A stretch of DNA of 64,000 bases. Source: Tribonema minus (Eukaryota; Sar; Xanthophyceae; Tribonematales; Tribonemataceae). Positions 23,401-35,072 of the stretch are shown piece by piece. The notes beneath the pieces are model-generated. The model ran no database searches. It was given only the letters and a program-made list of their open reading frames with translations, and was not told the DNA's origin. Numbering within the stretch: position 1 is the first letter of the stretch; each line of letters starts with the position of its first letter. The stretch is from positions 1 through 64,000 of the forward strand of contig JAFCMP010000106.1 in the NCBI GenBank assembly GCA_017506865.1. Reading direction: 5' to 3'. The position numbers were made by a program, and so were the translations under genes.

Positions 23401-24786
23401 CGCGCGTGCCGTGCAGCCGCGCGCCGCTGGCCGTGAGCGCCGCCTCCTCCGACCCGCCAAACACCAGCAGGCTCGCCTCGCCCTGCGCGCCGGTCTGCAC
23501 CATGCACGCCGTGTGCCGCGAGCGCGGGCACGGCGCAGGCCCCGCCGCCCGCACCTTGGACCACGTCAGCCGCGTGAACCCCTGATCGTGGGGCGCTGCC
23601 GCCGCCGCCGCCGCGAAACCCCCCAGCAGCGGCGGCGGCGGCGGTGCCAGCGCGCGGCGGCGGCTCGCGACGTCGAGCGTGAGGACGTGGACGTCGGCGA
23701 AGTCCGTCTGGCCGTTGGTGCCGCCGAAGACGACGCACTGCGCGCGCGCCGGCAGCGCCGCCATGGCGTGGCCGTAGCGCGGCGCCGGCGGCCGGCCCGC
23801 GAGCGCCACCTCCTCCCAGCGCGGCCGCGCGAGATCTGCGCACGCGAGCACGTGCGTGTCGTCGAACAGCGCGCCGATGCCGACGCCCGCAAAGACGACC
23901 ATCGCGTCGCCGCCGCAGCTCGGCGGCAGCGGCAGCGCCGCCGCCGCGTGCGCGAGGCGCGGCGCCGGCTCCGCGCCCTCCACGTGCGGCCGCACCCACG
24001 TGAAGTCGTACACGGGGTGCTCCTGCGCGCCGCCGCTGCTGCTGCCGCTGCTGCTGCTGTCGCCAAAAGCGTCGTCGCCAGGGCACTGCTGCCGCCGCCG
24101 CCGCCGCGCGTTCAGGATGCGCACGTCGCTGAACGCGGTCTGCTCCGCGGGGCAGTACCCCGCAAACAGCAGCAGGTTCGTGTCGCCGCTGATGTCGTGC
24201 TCCGCCTGCCGTTGCGCGTCGCGCACGAGGCACGCCGGCCGCCGCTCCGCCGCGCAGCCGCCGCCGCTGCTGCCGCCGCCGCCGCCGCTGCTGCCGTAGA
24301 AGGGCACCATGGTGTGCCGTGTGCGCACACCGGGCGCCGCGTCGCTGCTGCCGCCGCCCGCGACGCTGCCGCGCGTCGCCGCCGGGCACGCCCAGCGCAT
24401 GGTCAGCGTGTCGAGCGTCCAGAGCTGCGCGGCGGCAGCGGGGCCGCCCTCCTCCGTGCTCGCCGCGGACCCCTGCGGACTCCCCCCGTAGATGAGGAGG
24501 TGCCGGGGGGTCGCCTCCCCTGTGCCGCAATGCACCCCCTGAGCACCGCCCCCCGGTGGTAATTGTGCGCTTGCCGGAGGAGGGGGCTCCAGGGGGGTGG
24601 CGGTGTGGTAGATGAGGCTGCTGGGGGCGATGCCCTGCAGCGTCTGCTTGGTCCACACGCGGCTGGCAACGTCGTAGACCAGCAACTGGCGGCAGTTGTG
24701 GAACTGCACGCGGTTGCTGCCGCCGAGCACGATCATCGCGCCGAAGCCCCACGCGCCGGTGCTGAGCATTGCTGTCGCCGTGTGGC
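20413..24786 (-). CDS. Kelch–BTB–BACK protein (5' end unresolved)
   Basis: Four exons: 24786–22314, 21895–21637, 21203–21099 and 20841–20413. They join in frame and give at least 1,088 residues. The first exon carries Kelch blades: GHTATAM … MIVLGGSN, HLLIYGG, RTRHTMVPF, NLLLFAGY, RLAHAAAALP … MVVFAGVG, RYGHAMAALP … CVVFGGTNG, SRHTACMV … LLVFGG. The BTB domain opens with LFADTTFRFPAIDIN, is interrupted by a very Ala-rich insert, and resumes in exon 2 (MRAHRAILAQRSAPLRAML … ALLLYVYTDRL). Exons 3–4 add AACQYGLEELAALCEGY and VYQYADALHLDTLKRRAL, a BACK-like helical region. BTB–Kelch proteins commonly bridge CUL3 and a substrate. The frame is open upstream to 24946, so the true start is not fixed. 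The donor at 22312–22313 is chosen because the phase fits. Confidence 0.82.
22014..22075 (-). repeat. Decayed copy of the BTB exon edge (copy 1)
   Basis: It matches 21815–21875 of the BTB exon (CGCGGGGACTGTGTTGCGCG core) but is broken and lies in the intron. It is preceded by CTAGCCCTAG, a telomere-like word. Confidence 0.65.
22185..22256 (-). repeat. Decayed copy of the BTB exon edge (copy 2)
   Basis: Second intronic copy of the same exon segment, again directly after a CTCTAACCCTAGACC telomere-like tract. Confidence 0.65.
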
Positions 24787-24949
24787 CTGGCGTGCGAGGG
24801 GAGGGGAGTGTGTGGGTCAGCCGAAACGTGTATTTGTATGACAGCAGAATGTGCATGGTGTAAACACGCGAGCCGGGCAATCTGCAACTGCCGCTGGCCA
24901 TGCGCTGTCTACGCATGCGAACCCACAGCAACAAGCACCACGCCACGTG

Positions 24950-25849
24950 AGAGTTTCTAGCTGAGATTGTTCATCCAAATCTGGTGGTACAGGGTGAGCG
25001 TTCAATTTCAGACCTGCAATGTAGCCCTACTGTAACTCTAACCCTGAAATGAGCGCCGAACCCTAGGTGCGGCAGATAGATAGCTGTCACTGCTGTAAGC
25101 AAGGTCAACACTGACAGTGACAGAACACTAATGACATGTGATGCACAGTGCCGCAGCAGGATCCATGTTGAAAATAAGCAAGCTGAGAGCGGGGGTTGCG
25201 TTCACCAATGGCATGCAGGTAAGCTTGTTTTGCTACATATGGCTGTTGATTTGCGTGACGGCGCTGCCCTACACACACAGCTTCGCGAGGACAGATGGAA
25301 GCTGAACGAAGAGCGCTATGTATGAGCTATGACTAATCCTTGAACATCTTGCGAGACACGGTCAGTGTACGCTGGTCGGGCCAAATCAGTTGCAAGGCCT
25401 GCCAAAAACGTCAGTCTCCTGCCTGGCCCTCTCTGCAGCAATACTTCAACTTCAAGTACATCGCCCCACGCCTGCTCGCGCTAGACCACTGCTTGTACTG
25501 ATGGCAGCAGCCTGCATAATGGCTGGCCTATAATCTGTTGCAGACAACATGCAGTTGTTGCCGTCAGACCAGCCAACTTCGTGCAGTCTGGGCAGCGTGA
25601 ACACGGCATTACTATTATCACATGTACTTGTTAAGCGCGACGCACTTGGCTTGCGATGGCACATGCGCACGGTCCGCACAGCAACAGTGGCAGGCAGCAG
25701 CACTGATGCTGCGGCGATTGCAGTCACTGCAGTACAGCCTGGACGCGAACAACTTCAATACTTCAAGATACGCTTCGCGCATTGCTCAACAGAGCTGTGC
25801 CATCAAAATGGCAGTGGCGTGCGTACGGCAGTGGCGCTCACGTAGCACC
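24950..25849. other. Intergenic region, no supported gene
   Basis: It holds only short ORFs without motifs, a degenerate CTCTAACCCTGAAA tract near 25032 and CTTCAACTTCAAGTA words near 25446 and 25755. It may contain the 5' exons or promoter of the Kelch–BTB gene, but none could be picked out. Confidence 0.4.
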
Positions 25850-26415
25850 TGCCACCACGCACGTCCTGACAAGGCAGGAGCGCCTACGCGGCAGCGGCGC
25901 GCGCACAGCAGTGGCTACCGTACCAGACCCGCCTATGCGGTAGCAATGCTTGCGCGGCAGCGGCGCCTACCTGCTGCTATGCAAGCACTGACAGGGCAGC
26001 AGCGCTCATGCGGCTGTGACACTCGCGCAGCTACAGCACAAGAAGCGCAGATGCGAGAGCAGTGCTTGCGCGGCAGCGGCGCCTTCGCGGCAGCAGCTGG
26101 CACGCAAGCGCTTACGTGCAGCAGCGCCTATGCGGCAGCGGCACTCGCGAAGCTACCGCACGAGACGCGCCCATGTGGGAGCAGTGCTTGCGCGGCAGCG
26201 GCGCCTGTGCAGCAGCTGCTGCTACGCAAGCACTCACAAGGCAGCAGTGCTCACGCAGCAGCAGCGCTCGCGCAGCAGCAGCTACGCGCCCATGCGGGAG
26301 CAATGCTTGCGCGGCAGTGGCACCTACCTACAGTAGCAGCAGCGGGCGCGCCAGCACTTCCGCGCAGCAGCGCCCACGCGGTATCGGCGCTCGCGCAGCA
26401 GCAACCCAACACTAC
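25850..26415. repeat. GCGGCAGCG-rich minisatellite
   Basis: A roughly 50-bp unit built on CGCGGCAGCGGCGCC and GCTCACGCAGCAGC recurs about ten times with drift. It gives long Ala/Gln/Arg-rich open frames in several frames on both strands, so the plus-strand ORF over it (25622–26650) is not credited as a gene. The composition resembles the repeat region of the ORF at 2939–4651. Confidence 0.6.
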
Positions 26416-26417
26416 CC

Positions 26418-29400
26418 CTAACAAGCGCCTACGCGGCAGCAGCGCTCACCAGTCGTCGCCGGCACCGCCACGCCCTCCGCCAAGTCTGCCAGCACATCGT
26501 CCGCGTCCGAGCCATCGTCTGTCTCCATCTCCAAATCCATGTCGTCAGCGGCGCCCGCCTCCGCGCCGTCGCGCTCCTCGCGCACCGCGCTGCGCAGCCC
26601 TGCGCCGCGCGCGTCGTCGCCCTCCGCGCCCAGCGGCTGCACCGCAGTGAGCGGCCTGCGCAGCGACGCATTCGACACAGTGGATGAGAGCGCGCGTTGC
26701 TGGCAGTTTCGTTAGGCTATGAGTCAGAGGGTCAGGCTGCCTCCGCGCCATCGCGCTCCTCGCGCACCGCGCTGCGCAGTCCGGCGCCGTGCGCGTCCTC
26801 GCCCTCCGCGCCCAGCAGCTGCACCGCGGTGAGCGGCCTGCGTAACAACGCATTCAACACAGTGGATGAGAGCGCGCGTTACTGGCAGTTTCATTAGGCT
26901 ATGAGGGTCAGGCGCGCACACTGCTGCGTAGGTCAGCGCCGCAGGCAGCCTCGCCCTCCGCGCCCAGCGGCTGCACCGCGGTGAGCGGCCTGCGCAGCGA
27001 CGCGTATCCTTGGGTTAGAGCATGTTGCTTTCATTGATGTATGAGCCAGCGCTCAGCCAGTGCGTAGCGCGCGTCCGCGCCCTTAGGGTTAGGGTTAGAG
27101 TTAGGAGGTAACCGCGTCCGCGCCCTGCACGCCCAGCGGCTGCACCGTGGTCAGTGGCCTGCGTGACAACGCATTCGACACTGTGAGTCAAAGCGTGCAT
27201 CGCTGGCAGTTTCATCGGTGCACAAGTCAGCGCTCATCGCGCCTCCGCGCGCTGCGAGGGGCGCGCTGCGCCGCGTCCTGACCCCCTGCGCCCAGCTGCT
27301 CCACCGCAGTGAGCCAGCCGCCTGGAGGCCGCGGCGCGTGCGCGGCGACGCATGTGACGCTGCTGCCAATTTTGGTGTGCAAGTCAGTGCTCAGCCAGTG
27401 CTCTGCAGCGGCAGGGGACTGCGCAGCGCGGCGCGTTCCATGATGCTGATTTGACTCATATGACAGTTACAGCATGTCAACGCTCAGCTGATGAGCCATG
27501 CGCAGCCCCGCCCCCTCCGCGTTGCATCACAGCAAGAGGACTGCGCAGCGCGGCGCGTTGATGCATGTCCGTTGTGTGTCAGTGCTCAGCGGCTGCAGTG
27601 CCCTCATCCTGACTCTGGGCAGCACGCGAAGCGATGCGCATGACAGACAGCATGACTCTGGGATCGTGGCGCTTCTGACAGTTTCATCAGCGTGTCAGCG
27701 CAGCGGCGGCACCGACTGCGGTGGGCGGCGCACACGGCGACGCGCGTGACAGCGGGAGTCAGGAAACGTAACATTGGTGACATAATGTTGCTGACAGTTT
27801 CATCAGCAGTGCGCGCTCAGCAGCTCAGAGATGCACGCGCCCTCGCCCTCCGCGCCCAGAGCTCTGAAAGCGGCATCCATACTAGTATGGGATGGCGGAA
27901 GAATATAAACAGCATCCGACTGGGCGAGGACCCATTGACTCCATCGAAGACAATCTGAATCCCAGCATAAAGGAGCGCTCACCGTTTTCTGCTCGCCCTG
28001 AGCGCTGCCACCTCCTGCAGCACCGCCCCCGGCAACGCCCCTTCCCCCTCCAGCTTCAGCACCGGGTCCAGGTGGATCACCAGGTAGTGCACGCAGTACG
28101 CAAGCAGCTGCGCCGCGCCGCGCGCGTGCGCCATCGCCGCCGCCGCCGCGACCGTCGCGTTGCACACCAGCTTGGCGGCGCTCCACTCCACCAGCGACGT
28201 GAGCCGCGGCACGCGCAGCGCCGCCGCCGCCGCCAGCAGCAGGTCCAGCGCCAGCAGCCGCGTCGTCGTGGCAGCGCTCAGCTCCGGATGCGCGGCACGC
28301 AGGCCGCGCAGCGCCGCGGACAGGTCCACGACCGCGCCCCCGGCAGCAGCGCCGCCATTGTCGTGGCAGCCACTGCAGCAGCGCTCGACGCCTGCGCATG
28401 CCTCCGCGATGACCTCTGCGATGCTGCCGCGCTCACCCGAGCACAAGCCATCTGTATACAAGTACAGCAGCGCGGCGTGCGCGACGGCGGGGTGGACGCC
28501 ATCCGGCATCCTCACCGTTACCGGCGCTGCTGCCGCCGCCGCCGCAGGCGCGGGCGGCGCCGCCGCCGCTGAGGCAACACATACAGGGCTGTTGCTGGTG
28601 CTGCTGCCGCCGCTGCTGTCGTCAGAGAGGTCCAGCATGAGCTCATTGCGGAAGACGCGCCGCGCCGCCTGCGACCGCTTCGCCGCCGCCGCCGCCGCCG
28701 CGCCGCCGTGCCGCTGCTCCTGCGCCGCCGCCGCCGCCGCCGCCGCCGCTGCCGCCTTGGCCTCCTGCAGCAGCTCCTTCAGCGCGGGGCTGCGGCACGC
28801 GAGCACTGCCACGTGCGCGCTGTACGTCGCCCCGTCCGCTGCGACCACGCACGCGTCCAGCAGCTCGTCGCCGCCGTCCTGCCACGCGCACGCGAGGTCC
28901 GTCGCCAGCGCGCCGCACGCGCCGTCCTGGCCGCTGTGCACGGCGGCGGCGGCGGCAGCGGCGGCGGCGCGCGCTGCCGCCGGCGCTGCTGCCCTGCGGC
29001 CCGCGTCGCAGGGCGCCCCCATGTCGATGGTGACGATCTCAAGGGGGTGCGCGGGGTCGCGGTAGTTGACGAGGACGCTGAAGGCGCCGTCGCGCTGCGG
29101 GTCGCCGCGCAGCGACTGCACGTACAGGGACTCGTGCTTGCGCCCGGGGTACCTGGCGCGGGGGTGATGCGTTTAGGGTTAGGGGCAGTGCATAAGCAGA
29201 CATGCTCTGTGTGTGTGTGTACTGTACGCGCTTGAATAGGGTTTCCGCCGCGTCAGCAGCAGCAAATGAGGTATGCAGGGGGGGAAATGGCGCACGTGAA
29301 TCAGCTGGGTATAGGGCCAACAGGGCAAGCAGGCGTTGTTGGTTGGGAGCAACCCACTTCTTGTCTGCAATCTGCCGCACGCGCTGAGCATCCGCACTCT

Positions 29401-31435
29401 GCCGTGGTGGGCCAGCACCACCCTTGCGCTACATAGAGCAACTAAGCCACCATCCACCACAGACATCACACACACGGCACCGTAGCGCACGCATAGGCAT
29501 CAGAAAACTGCGTACGCGCGCGCAGCAACAGTTGAAGTTGAAGTTTCCACGTACATCTCCGCGGCGCGCGCGAGGCGCCCCGTGTTGGCGCAGTGCAGCC
29601 GCACGGACTGCTCCTCGCTCGAGCCGCTGATGATGAAGCGCCCGCTGGCCGTGTAGTAGCTGCGCGTGAAGTTCTCGTGCGCGTTGAGGCTCGCGGAGGG
29701 GACGTCCAACTTCAAGTGCAGGCGCCCGTCGACCGCCAGGTACTGCGACACCTCGTTGTCGACCGCGGACGTCAGTAGGAAGACGTCGTCCGGGCTGAAG
29801 CACACCATGACGTGGCCCTGGCTGCTGGTGCAGGTGTAGATGGGGCGGTGCTCCGCGCGCACGCGTGCGTCCCACATCTTGACCGTCTTGTCGAAGGAGC
29901 TCGTCGCAAAGAGGAACGGCGACTGGTTGGCAAAGCGGCTGATGTTGATGTGGTTGTCGTGGATCTTGAGGAACGTTCTGAGGGGGGGGTGGGGCGGCGA
30001 GCACGGTTGTTCAGGCGACGGAGTCAGCGTCAATCATGGAGCGGATCACAGTCGTGCTGGCGGGAGTAGGTAGGGTACACAGATGACGGACTTGCTGCTA
30101 ACTCTTGTAGAGGAACACGTATGCATGGAGCAGTGTAGGTGTCGATGTGCACTGATTGCACTGCAAGGGTACATTGTGGAGCGCAATGCTACATACTGCT
30201 ATGTGTCGTCGTCAAGACTGCGACGCGCAGCAAGCTTCATCATGCATTCGAGACGCGAGGACAGGAGTGCATTAAGCATCATACCAACCGCACTTGACCA
30301 ATTTGATGTAATTGGTATGACATTTGATGACAAAGTGCGCAGAACCAACAGCTGACAAGATCAGCGCTGAGAGCATCCGCAGATGCAGCAACAGTCAGCG
30401 TGTGAACCAGAGCAACATGAACATCAGTCGCGCACAATTTAGAATCGCGCGTGAGAATCAGCCCTGCAGTGGCATTGCTCCACCACCCCCTCAACCGCAG
30501 CTCATCGGCGTTGCAGCGTGCTAGCCTCTACGAGTCAGTCATTGCTGCTGCTGCCAGGACTTGCTGCCAAAAACTCGGCACATCACAACGAGTGGATGCC
30601 GACATGTTTCGATATGTTTCACCTGACAACAGCCCCAGTCTCCAAATCATACATGGCCACGTCATGGCTGTAGCCGCTCGCCAGCATGTAGTCCGAGGTG
30701 GAGTTGACGTGCACGCTAGTGAGCTTCTCAAAGCTTTCAAACTCCGTCACAATACGCCCCCTCTGCGGAACCCCAGCGCCACTCCTGTCATCAAATCCTC
30801 TGGAGCCCATGTGACATAGCCTCAGGCACCTGCAGGTGGTGCAGTGAGGTAGCAATGGGGGTCAAGGAAGCAGTGGTGTCTTGTGTCCTGGTGCCTTCAC
30901 CGTGCCCGCATTGTGCTTCGTGAACAGCAAGCCGGATGGACCTCTCTGGATGTGCCATCAAGACCGCCACGATGACAGTCCAGCAGCGCCTGGTGCGTGC
31001 AGAATGCACGTGAGAGTGGAAGAGTGAATCGAACAGCTTTGAGCTTGTTCCGCAGCACAGCATGCACTCGTGGCACGTTCGATGTCATTGCAAGTACGTG
31101 AAATGCCGATGCACCTGCTCTGATGTCTCTCGTCATAGTCTTGCCGAATGTGGCACTTACCCATGGCTTGACCCCACCACATACAGAGCTGGGTGCCTCC
31201 GCAGCCAGCACAAGCCCAGTATGGAATCATGCTTGCTCTTGCTGAGTCCAGTGCTGATCTCGGAGAGCACCTCATTGTTGGTGTTTGCGACCACTGCTTC
31301 CCCCTTCAAGGTGCCGAAGACCAGCACATTCTCACGATAAGGGTGATACTCGAACTGCCTGGGTCTGTATTGTCCTGGACAGATGATCGTCGCTGCCCAG
31401 TCTTGCATCGCTTCCTTCTCTGCTTTGTCGGACGC
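26418..31435 (-). CDS. WD40–BTB protein (5' end unresolved)
   Basis: Five exons, 31435–31161, 30829–30623, 29977–29555, 29152–27983 and 26655–26418, join in frame with every intron in phase 2, giving about 770 residues. Exons 1–3 are WD40 sequence: PGQYRPRQFEYHPYRENVL, GEAVVANTNNEVL, ILGLCWLRRHPALYVVGSSH, LTSVHVNSTSDYMLASGYSH, FATSSFDKTVKMWDARV, HVMVCFSPDDVFLLTSAVDN, YYTASGRFIISGSSEEQ. From memory this resembles the WD40 part of plant DWD-type proteins such as HTD1. Exon 4 continues SLYVQSLRGDPQRDGAFSVL, then a BTB domain (DGATYSAHVAVLACRSPALK … ALLYLYTDGL) with Ala-rich inserts and a BACK-like tail. Exon 5 is acidic (DDMDLEMETDDGSDADDVL). A stop lies just past the exon 4 donor, so unspliced RNA would end at residue ARKR-like sequence. 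Coding-like sequence at about 31440–31560 probably belongs upstream, in a frame I could not join. Confidence 0.8.
26690..27890 (-). repeat. Tandem decaying copies of the terminal exon's acceptor edge
   Basis: Inside the last intron of the WD40–BTB gene, the segment containing the acceptor and the LGAEG-coding start of exon 26418–26655 recurs near 26790–26850, 26940–27005, 27110–27175, 27270–27320 and 27838–27870. A conserved box like CTGGCAGTTTCAT recurs at about 26700, 26883, 27204, 27675 and 27791. Unit length is irregular, about 110–470 bp. A (TTAGGG)-type tract sits at about 27084–27106 within it. Confidence 0.75.
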
Positions 31436-31561
31436 CTGGTGTGATGTGCTTGGCTCTCAGAGCAGGGCCCTGCCGCACTGCTGCGATTGTGCCGCCGCGC
31501 AAGCGAGCGCCAGACGGGCTCGAGGCCCTGCAGCCAGCGCTCACACCGCCTGCTCTCCGCC

Positions 31562-32507
31562 TGCTGTGTACAAAGTCCAATGCCTAGGGCATCGGCAAAG
31601 TACGCAAGTAGGTCTGACTTGCACCAATCAAACCCTCTAATCTGCTGGTTAAAAAAAGAGTACTACAGTGCTGAAGCTCAGAGGCCTATGCCTATGGCAG
31701 TAACCTCCAATAGACTACGTGACTTCTTCCTTATGCATGAGAGCTCCAATCCGCTGTAGACTTCACATACCTCTGATCATTGGAAGGGATCAACAGAAAA
31801 CCATAGGGCACTTTGGTGCCAATGGAGCAGCGCGTGTACTCTCCTGTTTTTATTTAGCAGAATTTCAAGCCAGTGACACCAAACGAACAACAGTCAAAGC
31901 TGCGACAACAATTCTCGAGACAAATGTGCCGCTCACGCGGCATGGCGCGAAGTACTGGCCAACAATGATGGGCACCTGCAGCTGCACCAAGCGTGATTAT
32001 TTTGGACCTCCCGCAGACACATGCCAATCTGGCTGTCGGAAGTGCTTGTGATTGCCAGACATCTTGCCACAATGCAGCAGCATGCACTTAAACAAGGCAT
32101 GCACTGCATGCGCATCACCAGGCCAATAGCCAGCATGCCATCATATACATGAGCCCACGAGTGCAAAGGGCAATTAACTGCAGGCTTCTATCCAAATGTG
32201 CACCGTCAGCTTCCTCAACGGCAACGTGAGCAGCGAGCGTTGCTGAGAATTGAAGCATCAATGAAACCATGTGTACAATGATGCCGGAGAAGGGCAGGTG
32301 CCAGCTACCAGGCAGACGCCAGCTGGCTGTCCCTCTGCAGCTCCGTCACACCACGCAAAGCACTGATAAGCAATAGAGCATGAGACGTGGCAGCTACCAT
32401 GACTTGAGCACTTGCAATTGTGTAGACTTTATATAGATGTGTACATGATGAGCAGCCCTGACAACGCTCGCTGGCATACCATTTATCGCTGCGCAAATTT
32501 GTGGATC
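31562..32507. other. Region without a supported gene
   Basis: The short frames have no recognisable domain. It could contain unplaced 5' exons of the WD40–BTB gene. Confidence 0.35.
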
Positions 32508-33221
32508 TCACTCTGCTGCCTCCAAAACACATCTCCCCATGGCAGTCACCAGCGCTCGCCAACCCCCCCCCAGGCTGCTCTCCTTGCTGTGCTCCAAGAA
32601 TTCCGAGGGGTCCTGTACAATGCTTACACCCCTCGCTCCTGAGGCGCCCTCCTTTCCGCTGAGCACGCCTTTGTTGTGGCCGCTGCCGCCACTACTGTGG
32701 GCGAGTACGGCGTCAATGGGCCGCGGGCCACCTGAGATCGCGTGTCGTTCGATATGTTCCCTGAAAGAGTGGCCGCACAGCAGGCAGCGGTTCATGGAGT
32801 GTCGCTCGCAGGGGTACAAGCGCCTCAATGGGTTGTTGGCTGTGACGCGCAGGAACCGCTGGCCTCCTCTCCCTTCGTAGAGCCAGTCTCTGCGCGTCTG
32901 CTCGTACAGCCGGGTGCAGGTGCACCACTGCAAGGCACTGCTGGCGTTCCACAAGAAGAACCTGCAGGGGCCCTCTGCTCGCTTTGTGAACTGTGTTGGC
33001 TCCTGATGCTGATGTTGTGACTGCTGCCTCATGCGACGACCTGATGGGGCCGGTTGCCGTCGCCTGCTGTCGCTGCTTGCGTCGCAGCATGTGTGCAGTG
33101 TAGCTAGGATCAAAAGGTAGAGGAGGGCGACACGTTGTGGCACCAGCATGACCACCTTCTCGCTGGCGTCCGCTGCCGCTGCTACAGCCCGTTTTTGAAG
33201 TCGTTGCGCATTGGCCTGCAC
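32508..33221 (-). CDS. Unrecognised 237-residue membrane-anchored protein
   Basis: One open frame with a hydrophobic stretch at about residues 25–48 (VVMLVPQRVALLYLLILATL), which would be a signal anchor or uncleaved signal. A Gln/Arg-rich segment and then a Trp/Cys-containing region follow (CRFFLWNASSALQWCTC … YPCERHSMNRCLLCGHSF), where paired Cys and His could bind metal. I do not recognise the family. It is divergent from the gene at 33409, with about 190 bp between start codons. GAGTGAGA at the stop could instead be a splice donor in phase 2, so this may be the first exon of a longer minus-strand gene, perhaps the WD40–BTB gene. Confidence 0.5.
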   Translation of the reverse strand: MQANAQRLQKRAVAAAADASEKVVMLVPQRVALLYLLILATLHTCCDASSDSRRRQPAPSGRRMRQQSQHQHQEPTQFTKRAEGPCRFFLWNASSALQWCTCTRLYEQTRRDWLYEGRGGQRFLRVTANNPLRRLYPCERHSMNRCLLCGHSFREHIERHAISGGPRPIDAVLAHSSGGSGHNKGVLSGKEGASGARGVSIVQDPSEFLEHSKESSLGGGWRALVTAMGRCVLEAAE

Positions 33222-33408
33222 CTAGGCAAGAGCTTTTAAGTAAAAACTGCTTTGAAAAAACACGACCCAGAAAGTTGCAGTTCAACTTGAATTTGATGTT
33301 CGTCGACTGCACACAGTTGTGTGTGATTGTGCTTGTTGCAGGGCAAACATCTGCGGTGCTCAGCAAGCTACAGCACGTAGCACGTCAGCCAAGCCACCAC
33401 CAGCAGCC

Positions 33409-35072
33409 ATGGTTTTCGTTGGCCGACGGCAGCAGACAGAGGCTGCAGATGTTGGCATGGATCTTGCCTCCATTGCCCGCCCCGTCACGCCAGACGCTAC
33501 CAGCAGTCGCCGCAGTAGCACCGAGCCTCCTTTTCTGACGGAGAGCTTCGTTCAGATAGGGGCGCTGCTGCAGGCTCGCGAGCAGCTGCAGCAGCACGAG
33601 AGAGAGAGATCCATGACACGTGGCCTCGTGCCAAGTGCCAGCCAGCCGGCTGTTATCGGCGAAGTCGAGGATCCCTTGTCGCTAAGCGGGGAATCCAATG
33701 CACCCCGCTCTAAGGAGCTGAGCAAGTTCCACATGCTGGCGCTGCTGCTGGCGCTGATCATCTCGATCGCCTGCGGATCTGCCGCTGTGCACTTCAAGCA
33801 GGAGGCCGGCCTGCGTGCCGCGCAGCTCGCAGCCTCAGAGGCACGTGCACTGGAGCTGCAGACTAGCTACGAGCAGGCCAAGGCAGAAGCCATTGCTCAG
33901 CGTCGGCGCGCGGAGGAGTCGCAGCTGCAGGCACTGCTGGGGCCGGGCGACAAGAGCGTGAGCCCGCTGCGGCGCCCCGAGATGCACGTCATCAACACGT
34001 GCTTTCTGAGGATAACGCTCGGAGAGTGTGGCACCAACCTGGTGCACGGTGCTGGGCACCTTCTCGAAGACCTCCATCAGACAGTGAGTGCTGCTAGCAA
34101 CCTTCTATTGACACATGTGCTTGTTCAGGTGCCACTCTGCACAGTTGTTCATGTTCAGCAAGTTGAAGTATGAATCACCACTGCTCTCGAAGCACCTTTG
34201 TCGGATGTATCCTGCTGCAGATTGCCTTAATGTAAGGAGCTATCATTCAGGCGCTCATCTTCATACAAATTTGAGTTTGTTCCAAACGCAATTATCTAAG
34301 ATCAGATACCATGCACAGCCATTGCCCAGAGTACGACCCATCATGCGCATGGTCGCTGAGACTACTCTTGTCATCCTGCAAGTAGTGTATCTAGGCTTAT
34401 ATATCCAGGGTGCAGCTCATACATGCCTATACATGCACCTGCGTGTGCTATACATACATACACCGCTGTAGCCCAGCGCAATGCGGGTGAACAACCAGAA
34501 TGGCTGATGGCACTGAAATAGGTCACTTGCACGGCAGATCCAATGCAGTTGCTACTACTGCCTTCTTGCCGTGAGACCATGTGCCGACAATCTGCAAGCT
34601 CGTTGTGGTGCGTGAACTTGAAGTATTAGCATGACATGCGCCGCGCAGCCCACGTGACATGCTGCCTGTGAGTGCCAGAAATATTGCAGCGTGCTACAGC
34701 CTCGGGCGCGGTGATGACTCACCCGCTGTTACAGTGCGCATTGTGGTCTTATGCATGCTCCTGCTGTAATCACCAGCATTCATGCGTTGCACGGTGTGCA
34801 TTTGGCGGTAGGGTTACCAAATACCAGGGGTGCACAAAGATGCAAGATGAGGGTTTCATCATGCCAGGTGGGACTTGTCAGGCTTTGATTATGCGCTGCT
34901 TAAAACGCTCTCGGTTCTGATCAATTTCATTAATCATGTGCGCATGCAGGCCCGTCACGCGTTCCACGCAGCAAAGTCGGTGATCGTCGATAACGGCGAT
35001 GATGTGGCCGACATCAAAAGCGGTCAGGGCACCACGATGTTCGACGAACTTGAAGATGAGACGCAGACTTGA
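33409..35072 (+). CDS. Single-pass membrane protein with coiled coil, two exons, unknown function
   Basis: Exons 33409–34083 and 34950–35072 join in phase 0 (donor GTGAGT, acceptor GCATGCAG), giving about 265 residues. Residues 1–105 are polar and Ser-rich. One strong transmembrane helix lies at about 107–127 (FHMLALLLALIISIACGSAA). A charged helix follows, likely a coiled coil (ASEARALELQTSYEQAKAEA). The C-terminal part reads CFLRITLGECGTNLVHGAGH, then ARHAFHAAKSVIVDNGDDV and an acidic end. There is no cleavable signal, so it is predicted type II or tail-exposed with a short lumenal or cytosolic coiled domain. ATG 33409 has good context (GCCATGG). The family is not recognised. Confidence 0.65.

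Noticed and set aside
23189-24887. Long ORFs on both strands over the Kelch exon
   Set aside because: Arg/Ala-rich composition shadows; only the minus frame with Kelch motifs is coherent.
25622-26650. 342-residue plus-strand ORF
   Set aside because: It runs through a minisatellite open in several frames and overlaps the minus-strand terminal exon of the WD40–BTB gene.
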